NCBI GenBank assembly: GCA_023431205.1
Contig: JAEYXQ010000131.1
Span: 1-24,720 of the forward strand
From: Pseudomonadota bacterium
Lineage (GTDB): Bacteria; Pseudomonadota; Alphaproteobacteria; Rhizobiales; Devosiaceae
DNA: 24,720 nucleotides
Direction of reading: 5' to 3'
Shown: piece after piece, positions 13,606 through 21,516 of the stretch
Position numbering within the stretch: position 1 is the stretch's first letter
Layout: every line of letters starts with the position of its first letter
Notes under the pieces: model-generated
The model's input: only the letters and a program-made list of their open reading frames with translations
What the model was told of the DNA's origin: nothing
The model's database searches: none
Position numbers and translations under genes: made by a program

Positions 13606-14616
13606 TCACCCAATCTCGAACACGCTCCAGTGCCGGTACGGCCGCTCGGGCGAGCTGATCACGCTGGGGAAATGCGGGTTGTGCACCGCGTCGGCAAAAT
13701 TCTGGTCCTCGAGGCAGAAGCCGGAATGCTTGCCGTAGCGGCGGCCGCCGATGCCGGGCACCTCGACCTCTGTCCATACCCCGTTATAGACCTGCACCCC
13801 CGGCCGGTCGCTCCACAGCTTCAGCGTCAGGTCCTGGTCGGGCGACACCACTGTGGCGATCGGATCGGCGAGGTCGCGGCCGGTGTCGAGCGCCATTCCG
13901 ATGTCGTAGTCGATCGGGTTGCCCGTTGCATCGCGCATGGTGCGGGGGGTGCGCAGGTCATATTGGGTGCCGCGCGAGGGCAGGATCGAGCCGGTCGGCG
14001 CCAGGTCAGGGCCGAGCTCGGTATAGGCGCTCGAGTTCACCTGGACCGTGTGATCGAGCACCGTTTCGGTGCTGCCCAGGTTGAAATACTGGTGCTGCAC
14101 CAGGCTGATCGGCGTCGGGCAGTCCGGCGAAGCATGCAGGTCCAGCCGCAGCCGGTTGCCGGTCAGCGTGTAGATGGCGCTGAAATTGACATTGCCCGGA
14201 TAGCCCATCGCCCCGTCCGCCGACACATGCGTAAACAGCACGCTGTTGGCCGCGGTGTTGACGTGCCCGTCCCACACCTGCATGCCGAGCCCCTCGACCC
14301 CGCCATGCAGCTGCAGGTCGCCCACATTGGCCTCGAGCTTGTGGGTCTTGCCGCCCAGCTCGAAGCTCGCGCCCTTGATGCGGTTGGCGACGCGCCCGGT
14401 CACCGCGCCGAAATGCGGCGAATGCTCGGGATAGGGCGCGAACTCCTCGAACCCCAGCACCACGCTGCGCGTGCCGCCCCCGACCGGCACCCGCCAGTCG
14501 CGCACCACCACGCCATAGGAGAGGATGTCGACGGCATGGCCGGTGTCGCTGGTCAGCCGGAACTGGTCGACCCGCTTGCCACGGTGTTCGCCGATCGTGG
14601 TGACGGTGATGGCCAT
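13606..14616 (-). CDS. galM: Aldose 1-epimerase (mutarotase)
   Basis: This 336-residue GalM-family enzyme interconverts alpha and beta anomers of aldoses. Motifs are HFGAVTGRVANRI (68-80), LHGG with H104, the catalytic base-pair partner H175 in QHQYFNL, and the catalytic glutamate E303 in GFCLEDQNF. These positions match the classical enzyme almost residue for residue. There is no signal peptide, so it is cytoplasmic. The ATG at 14616 has GGGAGGA 5 nt upstream. The frame stays open far beyond this start, but the upstream part is the antisense of lacI. It is divergent from lacI across 123 bp and next to xylB-xylA, so xylose (or the xylose released by GH43) is the likely substrate. Its 3' end abuts the repeat island. 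Confidence 0.93.
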   Translation of the reverse strand: MAITVTTIGEHRGKRVDQFRLTSDTGHAVDILSYGVVVRDWRVPVGGGTRSVVLGFEEFAPYPEHSPHFGAVTGRVANRIKGASFELGGKTHKLEANVGDLQLHGGVEGLGMQVWDGHVNTAANSVLFTHVSADGAMGYPGNVNFSAIYTLTGNRLRLDLHASPDCPTPISLVQHQYFNLGSTETVLDHTVQVNSSAYTELGPDLAPTGSILPSRGTQYDLRTPRTMRDATGNPIDYDIGMALDTGRDLADPIATVVSPDQDLTLKLWSDRPGVQVYNGVWTEVEVPGIGGRRYGKHSGFCLEDQNFADAVHNPHFPSVISSPERPYRHWSVFEIG

Positions 14617-14739
14617 CACATTCCTCCCTCTCCAAATCCGGCAGAGGTCTAGCCTGCTTTTCGCCATCCGGGCAATCGGGCTCTTGACCTTTGCCGCCCC
14701 GGTGAGAAAGGTCGGGGCAACAGCAAAAGGACGACCCCT

Positions 14740-15783
14740 GTGAACGAAATCGGCGTCAGGCGCCGCGCAACGGTCCACGACGTGGCCCGCGCCGCCGGTG
14801 TGTCCCTTGCCACCGTCGATCGCGTGCTCAACGGCCGTCCCGGCGTCCGTCCCGCCACCGCCGAGAAGGTGGCGGAAGCCATCGAGCGCATCGGCTTCAC
14901 CCGCGATCTCGGCGCCTCGCTCCTCGCCCGCGCCCGCGACCTCAACCTCGCCTTCCTGATCCCCGACTCCTCCAACGAGTTCATGGAAAGCCTCGCCGAG
15001 GCCCTCGGCCGCCGCAGCGACATCGCCCTGGCCGACCGCGTCCATATCGACACCTACCGGCTGCCGCCGCTCGATGCCGCGGCCCTCGCGGCCGCCCTCG
15101 ACGCGCTTGACCCGCGCCAGTGCGATTGCGCCATCGTCGTTGCCAGCCAGGAGCCGTCGGTGGTCGCCGCCGTCGACGCCGCCACCCGCCGCGGCATTGC
15201 GGTCCTGACCCTCGTCTCCGACCTCCCCGGCTCGCAGCGCCGCGCCTTCATCGGCATCGACAACCACGCCGCCGGCCGCACCGCCGCCTCGCTGATGGGG
15301 CGCTTCCTGCCCCAGGGCGGCACCGTCGCCGTGGTCGCCGGTTCGCTGCACCTGCGCGACCACGCCGATCGCCTCGCCGGCTTCCGCGCCGTGATCGAAG
15401 CCGAGTTCCCCGCGCTGACCCTGGTAGGCCCGCTCGAGGGCCATGACGAACGGAGCGAAACCGAGGCCATTGTCGGCCAGCTCCTCGCCGACCATACCGA
15501 CCTTGCCGGCATCTACAATCTCGGCGCCGGCAATGCCGGGCTGGTGGCCGCCATCGGTGCCTCCGGCCGCACCCACCAGCTTCGCGTCATCGCCCACGAG
15601 CTCACCGCGCCCACCCGCCGCGGACTCAGCACCGGCGCCATCGACGTGGTGCTCGACCAGAACCCGGATGGCGAAATCCGCGAAGCCATAACCGCCGCCC
15701 GCAGCATCGCGCTGGGGCAGGGGGGCGCCGTCCAGACCGGCCCCATTGAAATCGGGATTTTCCTGCGCGACAATCTGCGCTAG
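14740..15783 (+). CDS. LacI family transcriptional regulator of the xylose locus
   Basis: This 347-residue protein has an N-terminal LacI helix-turn-helix (ATVHDVARAAGVSLATVDRV, about 10-29), a hinge near NGRPGVRPAT and a type-1 periplasmic-binding-protein-like effector domain from about 67 to the end (NLAFLIPDSSNEFMESLAEAL, then FIGIDNHAAGRTAASLMG). The effector domain is the sugar-binding class used by LacI proteins with monosaccharide ligands. The start is GTG at 14740 with AAAAGG about 9 nt upstream. The gene is divergent from galM and 94 bp ahead of xylB in the same direction, so it probably controls galM and xylBA in response to xylose or a derivative. A palindrome with central CG at 15863-15878 is one possible operator. 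Ligand and polarity (repressor) are inferred. Confidence 0.92.
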   Translation: MNEIGVRRRATVHDVARAAGVSLATVDRVLNGRPGVRPATAEKVAEAIERIGFTRDLGASLLARARDLNLAFLIPDSSNEFMESLAEALGRRSDIALADRVHIDTYRLPPLDAAALAAALDALDPRQCDCAIVVASQEPSVVAAVDAATRRGIAVLTLVSDLPGSQRRAFIGIDNHAAGRTAASLMGRFLPQGGTVAVVAGSLHLRDHADRLAGFRAVIEAEFPALTLVGPLEGHDERSETEAIVGQLLADHTDLAGIYNLGAGNAGLVAAIGASGRTHQLRVIAHELTAPTRRGLSTGAIDVVLDQNPDGEIREAITAARSIALGQGGAVQTGPIEIGIFLRDNLR

Positions 15784-15842
15784 AAGGCCTGCCAATCAAA
15801 CACGGCGGCAAACCCGTTCAGGGTGAGGGAGGAAGCGTTCAG

Positions 15843-15881
15843 ATGGTGTTCATGTACCTGAATGAGGTACGTGCCTCATGA
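15843..15881 (+). CDS. 12-codon leader ORF overlapping the xylB start
   Basis: This short frame, MVFMYLNEVRAS, begins at ATG 15843. The strongest ribosome binding site of the region, GAGGGAGGA (15825-15833), lies 9 nt upstream. Its TGA stop (15879-15881) overlaps the xylB ATG as ATGA. xylB itself has only a GAGG buried in a potential hairpin, so leader translation could deliver ribosomes to xylB. No composition bias (for example runs of one amino acid) points to classical attenuation. Whether the peptide is made is inference; the SD strength and the exact 4-bp overlap are seen directly. Confidence 0.45.
   Translation: MVFMYLNEVRAS
15854..15878 (+). promoter_or_regulatory. Two overlapping, mutually exclusive hairpins at the xylB start
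   Basis: GTACCT (15854-15859) can pair with AGGTAC (15865-15870). Alternatively TGAGGT (15863-15868) can pair with GCCTCA (15873-15878), with one T-G wobble and loop ACGT. The two share the AGGT segment, so only one can form. The second hides both the xylB SD-like GAGG and the A of its start codon. As DNA the second is a 16-bp near-palindrome with central CG, so a LacI-type operator is the alternative reading. Confidence 0.4.
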
Positions 15882-17341
15882 GCTATCTCGGCGTTGATAT
15901 CGGCACGTCCGGGGTCAAGGCGCTCCTGATCGACGAGCGCGGCCGCGCCCTCGGCGAGGCCTCGGCGCCCGCCGTCGAGCCGGTTCGCCCGCAGCCCGGC
16001 TGGTCCGAGCAGAACCCGGCCGACTGGTGGACGGCAACCCTTGCCGCCATCGACAAGCTCAAGGACGCGCACCCCGCCGAACTCGCCGCAGTCCGGGGCA
16101 TCGGCCTCTCCGGCCACATGCACGGAGCCACCCTGCTCGGCAGGAACGACGAGGTCCTGCGCCCCTGCATCCTTTGGAACGACGGCCGCTCCGCCGCCGA
16201 ATGCCTCGAGATGGAAGCGGCGCTCCCCAGCCTTCGCCAGATCGCCGGCAACATCGCCATGCCGGGCTTCACCGCTCCCAAGATCGCCTGGGTCCGCAAG
16301 CACGAGCCCGAGGTTTTCGGCAAGATCGCCAAGGTCCTGCTGCCCAAGGCCTATGTCCGCCTGTTGCTCACTGGCGAGCATGTCGAGGAGATGTCGGACG
16401 CTGCCGGCACCCTCTGGCTCGACGTGGCCAGGCGCGACTGGTCCGACGAACTCCTTGGCGTCACCGGCCTCCGGCGCGAGCACATGCCGCGTCTGGTTGA
16501 AGGCTCCGCCGTCTCGGCCCAACTCAAGCGCGAATTGGCGCAGCGATGGGGCATGGACGGGGCGGTGATCGTTGCCGGCGGCGCCGGAGACAACGCCGCC
16601 GCCGCCTGCGGCATCGGTGCCATCCGGCCCGGTGAAGGCTTCGTTTCCCTTGGCACCTCCGGCGTGCTGTTCGTCTCCAACGAGCGCTTCAGCCCCAACA
16701 CCGAAGGGGCCGTCCACGCCTTCTGCCACGCCATTCCCGATACCTGGCACCAAATGGGCGTGATCCTCTCCGCCACCGACTCTCTCAACTGGCTGAGCCG
16801 CATCACCGGCAAGAAGCAGGCCGAACTCTCCGGCGAGGCCGAGCAGCAGTTCCGTGGTCCGGGCGAGGCGATCTTCCTGCCTTACCTCTCGGGCGAGCGG
16901 ACCCCGCACAACAATGCCGGCGCCCGCGGTTCCTTTGTCGGCCTGTCGCAGTCGACCGACACCGCCCAAATGGCCCAGGCGGTCATGGAAGGCGTCACCT
17001 TCGCCATGCGCGACTGCCAGCGCGTGCTGGCCGATGCCGGCACCACCATCAACCGCCTGCTGGCGGTTGGCGGCGGCTCGAAGTCCAGCCTGTGGCTGAA
17101 GATGCTCGCCACCAATCTCGACATGGAGATCGCCCTGCCGGCAGACGGCGATTTCGGCGGCGCGCTGGGCGCTGCACGGCTCGGGCTCTGCGCCGCCGAG
17201 GGTGTTGCGCCCGAAGCCGTCATGACCCTGCCGCCGATAAAGACCACCATCGCGCCCGACCGTTCGCTGTCGGCCGCCTATGTCGACCAGTATGCGCGCT
17301 ATCGCGCTCTCTATCCCGCTATCGAGGAGACCCGTACGTGA
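15878..17341 (+). CDS. xylB: Xylulokinase
   Basis: This 487-residue FGGY-family kinase phosphorylates D-xylulose to xylulose-5-phosphate. Marks are the N-terminal phosphate loop VDIGTSGVK (6-14), the xylulose-contact segment GLSGHMHG (76-83), LRPCILWNDGR (95-104), the catalytic aspartate D238 in GGAGDNAAAACGIG, and the C-terminal nucleotide site LLAVGGGSKSSLWLKMLA. Full length for the family. The ATG at 15878 lies inside the leader-ORF stop, and its own SD (GAGG) is weak. The stop overlaps the xylA GTG as GTGA, so xylB and xylA are translationally coupled. Followed by xylA, the identity as xylulokinase rather than another FGGY kinase is firm. Confidence 0.96.
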   Translation: MSYLGVDIGTSGVKALLIDERGRALGEASAPAVEPVRPQPGWSEQNPADWWTATLAAIDKLKDAHPAELAAVRGIGLSGHMHGATLLGRNDEVLRPCILWNDGRSAAECLEMEAALPSLRQIAGNIAMPGFTAPKIAWVRKHEPEVFGKIAKVLLPKAYVRLLLTGEHVEEMSDAAGTLWLDVARRDWSDELLGVTGLRREHMPRLVEGSAVSAQLKRELAQRWGMDGAVIVAGGAGDNAAAACGIGAIRPGEGFVSLGTSGVLFVSNERFSPNTEGAVHAFCHAIPDTWHQMGVILSATDSLNWLSRITGKKQAELSGEAEQQFRGPGEAIFLPYLSGERTPHNNAGARGSFVGLSQSTDTAQMAQAVMEGVTFAMRDCQRVLADAGTTINRLLAVGGGSKSSLWLKMLATNLDMEIALPADGDFGGALGAARLGLCAAEGVAPEAVMTLPPIKTTIAPDRSLSAAYVDQYARYRALYPAIEETRT

Positions 17342-18645
17342 GTGACTTTTTCAACGGCCTGAGCAAGGTCAAGTATGAAGGCCCGGACAGCAAGAACCCG
17401 CTGGCCTACCGCCACTACAACAAGGACGAAGTCGTCGCCGGCAAGCGCATGGAGGACCATATCCGTCCGGCCATCGCCTACTGGCACACATTTGCCCAGG
17501 AAGGCGGCGACCCGTTCGGCGGCCGCACCTTCGACCGTCCGTGGTTCGACAAGGGCCTCGAGGGCGCCAAGCTCAAGACCGAAGTCGCGTTCGAGTTCTT
17601 CGACCTGATCGACGTGCCGTTCTTTGCCTTCCACGACGTGGACGTGGCGCCCGAGGGCGAGACGCTGGCCGAGAGCAACAAGAACCTGCGCGTCATCGGC
17701 GACCTCATTGCCGCAAACATGCAGCGCACCGGCAAGAAGCTGCTCTGGGGTACGGCAAACCTGTTCTCCAACCGCCGCTACATGGCCGGCGCCGCCACCA
17801 ACCCCGATCCGGAAGTGTTCGCCTATGCTGCCGGCCAGGTGAAGGCCGTGCTCGAGCTGACCAATGAGCTCGGCGGCGAGAACTACGTCCTCTGGGGCGG
17901 CCGCGAAGGTTACGAGACCCTGCTCAACACCAAGATCGGCCAGGAGCAGGACCAGATGGCCCGCTTCCTGACGCTGGTCATCGAGCATGCTGAAAAGATC
18001 GGCTTCAAGGGTCAGATCCTGATCGAACCCAAGCCGCAGGAGCCGTCCAAGCACCAGTACGACTACGACGTCGCCACTGTGTATGGGTTCTTGCAGAAGT
18101 ACGGCCTCGAAAAGAAGGTGAAGTGCAACATCGAGGTCGGACACGCCTTCCTCGCCGGCCACTCGTTCGAACACGAACTCGCCGTCGCCTCCTCGCTGGG
18201 CATGCTCGGCTCGGTCGACGCCAACCGCAACGACCTGCAGTCCGGCTGGGACACCGACCACTTCCCCAACAACCCGGGCGAAATGGCGCTGGCCTTCTAC
18301 TACATCCTCAAGCAAGGCGGCCTCGGCAAGGGCGGCTTCAACTTCGACGCCAAGGTGCGCCGCCAGTCGCTGGACGCGGCCGACCTGCTGCACGGTCACA
18401 TCCTCGGCCTCGACACCCTGGCCCGCGGTCTCAAGGGCGCTGCCGCGCTGATCGCGGACGGCGAGTTCGACCGCACGCTCGATGACCGGTATGCCGGCTG
18501 GAACAGCGGCATCGGTGCCGACATCCTCGGCGGCAAGCTGAGCCTCGTCGACCTCGCAGCCAAGGTGGAAAGCAACGGCATCAACCCGCAGCCCCGCTCC
18601 GGCCGCCAGGAATACCTCGAGAACCTTGTCAACCGGTTCGTCTAA
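17338..18645 (+). CDS. xylA: Xylose isomerase
   Basis: This 435-residue class II xylose isomerase converts D-xylose to D-xylulose with two divalent metals. Visible are the catalytic FFAFHDVDVAPEG (H99, D102), VLWGGREGYETLLNT, the metal ligands in LIEPKPQEPSKHQYDYD, GHAFLAGHSFEHE and DANRNDLQSGWDTDHFP. The long N-terminal extension (FNGLSKVKYEGPDSKNPLAY) marks the class II type. The start is GTG at 17338, overlapping the xylB TGA by 4 bp with GAGGAG 9 nt upstream; in-frame sequence further upstream belongs to the xylB region and is rejected. It is followed by a REPIN-like pair before GH43, which may stabilise the xylBA mRNA 3' end. Confidence 0.97.
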   Translation: MSDFFNGLSKVKYEGPDSKNPLAYRHYNKDEVVAGKRMEDHIRPAIAYWHTFAQEGGDPFGGRTFDRPWFDKGLEGAKLKTEVAFEFFDLIDVPFFAFHDVDVAPEGETLAESNKNLRVIGDLIAANMQRTGKKLLWGTANLFSNRRYMAGAATNPDPEVFAYAAGQVKAVLELTNELGGENYVLWGGREGYETLLNTKIGQEQDQMARFLTLVIEHAEKIGFKGQILIEPKPQEPSKHQYDYDVATVYGFLQKYGLEKKVKCNIEVGHAFLAGHSFEHELAVASSLGMLGSVDANRNDLQSGWDTDHFPNNPGEMALAFYYILKQGGLGKGGFNFDAKVRRQSLDAADLLHGHILGLDTLARGLKGAAALIADGEFDRTLDDRYAGWNSGIGADILGGKLSLVDLAAKVESNGINPQPRSGRQEYLENLVNRFV

Positions 18646-18687
18646 GGGGCAGTGGGAGGGACACGATGCCCCTCCCAACACACAGAT

Positions 18688-18772
18688 CGTCACCCTCGGG
18701 CTGACCCGAGGGCTCTTCACTCCACGAACGCACCGCAAGTGCAGTCCCCTCGGGTCAAGCCCGAGGGTGACG
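18688..18772. repeat. Facing pair of a second REP-like palindrome family
   Basis: The left arm (18688-18712, cgtcaccctcggg-ctgacccgaggg) and right arm (18747-18772) are inverted copies that differ by one inserted base, 34 bp apart. Each half is itself a palindrome (ccctcggg-n-cccgaggg). The pair fills the xylA-GH43 intergenic space (162 bp). Its position suggests a 3'-end barrier that sets xylA above the glycosidase in expression, but this is inference. Confidence 0.85.
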
Positions 18773-18807
18773 CGCGGAGGTGATGACTACATCTGCGAAG
18801 GTTCGAA

Positions 18808-20418
18808 ATGCCCCAGATTACCAACCCCATTCTGCCCGGCTTCAACCCGGACCCCTCCATCTGCCGCGTTGGCGACGACTACTACATCGCCACCTCCACC
18901 TTCGAGTGGTACCCGGGCGTGCAGATCCACCATTCTAGGGACCTCGCCAACTGGGAACTCGTCTCCCGGCCGCTCAACCGCGCGTCGCAGCTCGACATGC
19001 GCGGCGATCCGGATTCCTGCGGCGTCTGGGCGCCGGACATCTCCCATGACGGCGAGAAGTTCTGGCTCATCTACACAGACGTGAAGCGCAAGGACGGCTC
19101 GTTCAAGGACGCGCACAACTACATCGTCACCGCCGATTCCATCGAAGGACCGTGGTCGGACCCGATCTACGTCAACTCCTCGGGCTTCGACCCCTCGCTG
19201 TTCCACGACGACGACGGCCGCAAGTGGTTCGTCAACATGATGTGGGACCATCGCGTGCGGCCGCTACGCTTTGCCGGCATCGCCCTGCAGGAGTTCGACC
19301 CGAAGCAGGGCAAGCTCGTCGGCCCGCGCACCAACATCTACCAGGGCACCGATCTCAAGCTGGTGGAGGGCCCGCACCTTTATAAGCGCAACGGTTGGTA
19401 CTACCTGCTGACCGCCGAAGGCGGCACCGCCTACGACCACGCCTGCACCTTTGCCCGTTCGCGCACCATCGACGGCCAGTACGAGACCCATCCCGACAAG
19501 CACGTCCTGACCTCCAAGGACGCGCCCTTCGCCGCCATCCAGCGCGCCGGCCACGGCGACCTCGTCGAGACCCCCGAGGGCAAGACCTACCTGGTCCATC
19601 TCGGCGGCCGCCCGACGACCCAGGAACGCCGCTGCGTCCTCGGTCGCGAAACCTCGATCCAGGAAGGCTATTGGGGCGAAGACGACTGGCTCTACGTCAA
19701 GAACGGGCCGGTCCCCTCGCTCAAGGTCGAGGTGCCCGGCACCCGCGACGACAGCAAGTACTGGGCCGAGCAGCGCTATACCTTCGAGAACGGCCTGCCC
19801 AAGGACTTCCAGTGGCTCCGTACCCCCGAGACCGAGCGCATCTTCACCACCGATGGCGGCAAGCTTCGCCTCTTCGGCCGTGAATCGATCGGATCCTGGT
19901 TCGAGCAGGCGCTGGTTGCCCGACGCCAGACGCACTTCAGCTACGACGCCGAGACGGTGATCGACTTCTTCCCGACCGACGAGCGGCAGTTCGCCGGCCT
20001 CACTGCGTACTACTCGCGCTACAACTTCTTCTACCTGACCGTCACCGCCCATTCCGACGGCCAGCGCGAACTGCTGATCATGAGCTCCGAGATCAGCTGG
20101 CCCGACGGCAACCTCAGCTTCCCGGCCGAACCGGTGACCATCCCCAACGAAGGCAGGGTCAAGCTGGCGCTCCAGATTCGCGGCGCAAAGCTGCAGTTCT
20201 TCTACGCCCTCGAGGGCCAGGAGCTGCAGCCGATCGGACCGGTGCTCGATGCCTCGATCCTCTCGGACGAGTGCGGCGGCCACCAGGCCCATGGCAGCTT
20301 CACCGGCGCCTTTGTCGGCGTCGCCGCCAGCGACCTCAACGGCACCGCCCTCAACGCCGATTTCGACTACTTCACCTACCGCCCCCAGCGCCACGAGTCG
20401 GATCGCTACGAGATCTAG
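18808..20418 (+). CDS. Intracellular beta-xylosidase, glycoside hydrolase family 43
   Basis: This 536-residue GH43 enzyme of the beta-xylosidase/alpha-L-arabinofuranosidase type has no signal peptide. The three catalytic acids fall at family positions: D15 in GFNPDPSICR (base), D128 in SSGFDPSLF (pKa modulator) and E187 in LVEGPHLY (acid). These are the same numbers as in characterised Geobacillus XynB3-type enzymes. A five-bladed propeller covers about 1-310, then a C-terminal beta-sandwich (about 325-530, QRYTFENGLPKDFQWLR ... FTGAFVGVAASDLNG) closes the exo pocket. It hydrolyses xylobiose and short xylo-oligosaccharides in the cytoplasm, feeding XylA and XylB. The ATG at 18808 has AAGG 6 nt upstream. 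Secondary arabinosidase activity is possible. Confidence 0.95.
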   Translation: MPQITNPILPGFNPDPSICRVGDDYYIATSTFEWYPGVQIHHSRDLANWELVSRPLNRASQLDMRGDPDSCGVWAPDISHDGEKFWLIYTDVKRKDGSFKDAHNYIVTADSIEGPWSDPIYVNSSGFDPSLFHDDDGRKWFVNMMWDHRVRPLRFAGIALQEFDPKQGKLVGPRTNIYQGTDLKLVEGPHLYKRNGWYYLLTAEGGTAYDHACTFARSRTIDGQYETHPDKHVLTSKDAPFAAIQRAGHGDLVETPEGKTYLVHLGGRPTTQERRCVLGRETSIQEGYWGEDDWLYVKNGPVPSLKVEVPGTRDDSKYWAEQRYTFENGLPKDFQWLRTPETERIFTTDGGKLRLFGRESIGSWFEQALVARRQTHFSYDAETVIDFFPTDERQFAGLTAYYSRYNFFYLTVTAHSDGQRELLIMSSEISWPDGNLSFPAEPVTIPNEGRVKLALQIRGAKLQFFYALEGQELQPIGPVLDASILSDECGGHQAHGSFTGAFVGVAASDLNGTALNADFDYFTYRPQRHESDRYEI

Positions 20419-20469
20419 CACCTGGTCAGAGCCGTCTGGCCCCGATCTCGCGCCCCGCACCGGATGTCA

Positions 20470-20487
20470 CCCCCGCAAACGCGGGGG
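20470..20487. repeat. GC palindrome after GH43
   Basis: The stem cccccgc / gcggggg with loop aaac matches the palindrome core in the direct repeats beside the GIY-YIG unit (13105-13147, 13559-13599). No T-tract follows, so it is a REP-like hairpin rather than a typical terminator. The rest of the 273-bp gap to 20691 holds the promoter region below and no coding frame. Confidence 0.6.
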
Positions 20488-20570
20488 CCTATTCTGAGAT
20501 ATCAAGATGGTTTACCCACTCCCTCGGGGATGACACGCAGGGAGGGGGCGGCGATCACACATATCACGCG

Positions 20571-20605
20571 GGGGGCGACAAGCTGTCGCCCCCGGACTAT
20601 ATTAT
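20571..20605 (+). promoter_or_regulatory. Candidate promoter with overlapping perfect palindrome
   Basis: The palindrome gggggcgaca-agc-tgtcgccccc (20571-20593) has 10-bp arms. GCGACA (20575-20580) is a fair -35, and 17 nt on is TATATT (20598-20603) as -10. The palindrome therefore covers the -35 and spacer, as an operator would. The likely transcript starts near 20610, about 80 nt ahead of the DUF2189 gene, and its leader includes a nested GC hairpin at about 20613-20641. Confidence 0.4.
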
Positions 20606-20691
20606 GCCTTCGTTGCGGTCGCGGGTTCGCGGAACGCAAGGGGCGGCGCTTCTGATGGCCTCGTGGCCTCCTGAATGGAGGAAGAACCACT

Positions 20692-21513
20692 ATGGCCGAT
20701 TTTCACGTCATCGCGGGGCATGGCGAACGCCTCGACAAACCCATGGTGAACACCATCGGCATGGCCGATCTGTTCACCTGCCTGAAGCTGGGCGCCCGTG
20801 ATTTCTGGGAAAAGCCCAGCCACTACGCTCTGGTCGCCATCATCTATGTCATTGCCGGCGTGGTGCTGACCGTATGGATGAACGGTTACCACACCTGGCC
20901 GCTGCTGTATCCGCTGGTTGGCGGCTTCGCCCTGCTCGGACCGCTCGCAGCCCTGCCGCTTTATGAGGTCTCCCGCCGCCGCGAGGCCGGTCTCGATACC
21001 TCATGGAGTGAGGCCTTCGCGGTGCTGCGCTCCCCCGCCATGCCCGGCATCCTGGCCGTCGGAGGGCTGCTGTTCGTGCTGTTCACCCTGTGGGTGACCA
21101 GCGCCCAGGCTCTCTATGAATCTCTGTTCGGCAGTTCCACGCCACGCACCCTGACGGCCCTGGTTTCCCAGGTGACGACCGAGCCCGGTGGCGCCACCCT
21201 GATCATTGTCGGCACCATGCTTGGCGCGCTCTTTGCCTTGGCGGCGCTGGGGCTTTCGGTGGTCGCCTTCCCGCTGTTGCTGGATCGGGACGTGGGCGCC
21301 TATGTGGCGGTTGAAACCTCCGTGCGTGTGTTCATGCGCAATCCGCTGCCGATCCTGGCCTGGGGCGTGATCATCGGTGTGGGCCTGTTCCTTGCTGCGT
21401 TGCCCTTGTTTGTCGGGCTCGCCGTCGTGCTGCCGATCTTTGGTCACGCCACCTGGCACCTCTACCGGCACACGGTCGACACGGCCTCCGAAATCCGGGG
21501 CATGCGCCTCTGA
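20692..21513 (+). CDS. DUF2189 integral membrane protein
   Basis: This 273-residue polytopic membrane protein matches the DUF2189 family in pattern: an N-terminal soluble segment with MADLFTCLKLGARDFWEKPSHY leading into the first helix. Hydrophobic segments lie at about 45-63, 69-91, 117-138, 168-197 and 218-252, the last two long enough for more than one pass. The PLLYPLVGGFALLGP and VVAFPLLLDRDV motifs are typical of the family. The function is unknown; it is often annotated as a possible cytochrome c oxidase-linked protein in databases without proof, so none is assigned. The start has GGAGGAAG 7 nt upstream. It is convergent with the LysR gene, only 3 bp between stop codons and no terminator between them. 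Confidence 0.85.
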   Translation: MADFHVIAGHGERLDKPMVNTIGMADLFTCLKLGARDFWEKPSHYALVAIIYVIAGVVLTVWMNGYHTWPLLYPLVGGFALLGPLAALPLYEVSRRREAGLDTSWSEAFAVLRSPAMPGILAVGGLLFVLFTLWVTSAQALYESLFGSSTPRTLTALVSQVTTEPGGATLIIVGTMLGALFALAALGLSVVAFPLLLDRDVGAYVAVETSVRVFMRNPLPILAWGVIIGVGLFLAALPLFVGLAVVLPIFGHATWHLYRHTVDTASEIRGMRL

Positions 21514-21516
21514 GCC

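Noticed and set aside
13606..15795. A 729-codon frame that would fuse galM to a long N-terminal extension
   Set aside because: The extension is the antisense of lacI, has no domain, and a strong SD precedes the internal ATG at 14616.
15839..16969. Long minus-strand frame antisense to xylB
   Set aside because: No motifs; xylB has all family motifs on the plus strand. The same holds for antisense frames over xylA (17311-18738), GH43 (19264-20460) and the binding protein (22771-24162).
18783..18807. Possible leader ATG at 18783 after GGAGG, upstream of GH43
   Set aside because: The SD is only 2 nt from the ATG, the frame differs from GH43 and shows no ending coupled to the GH43 start.
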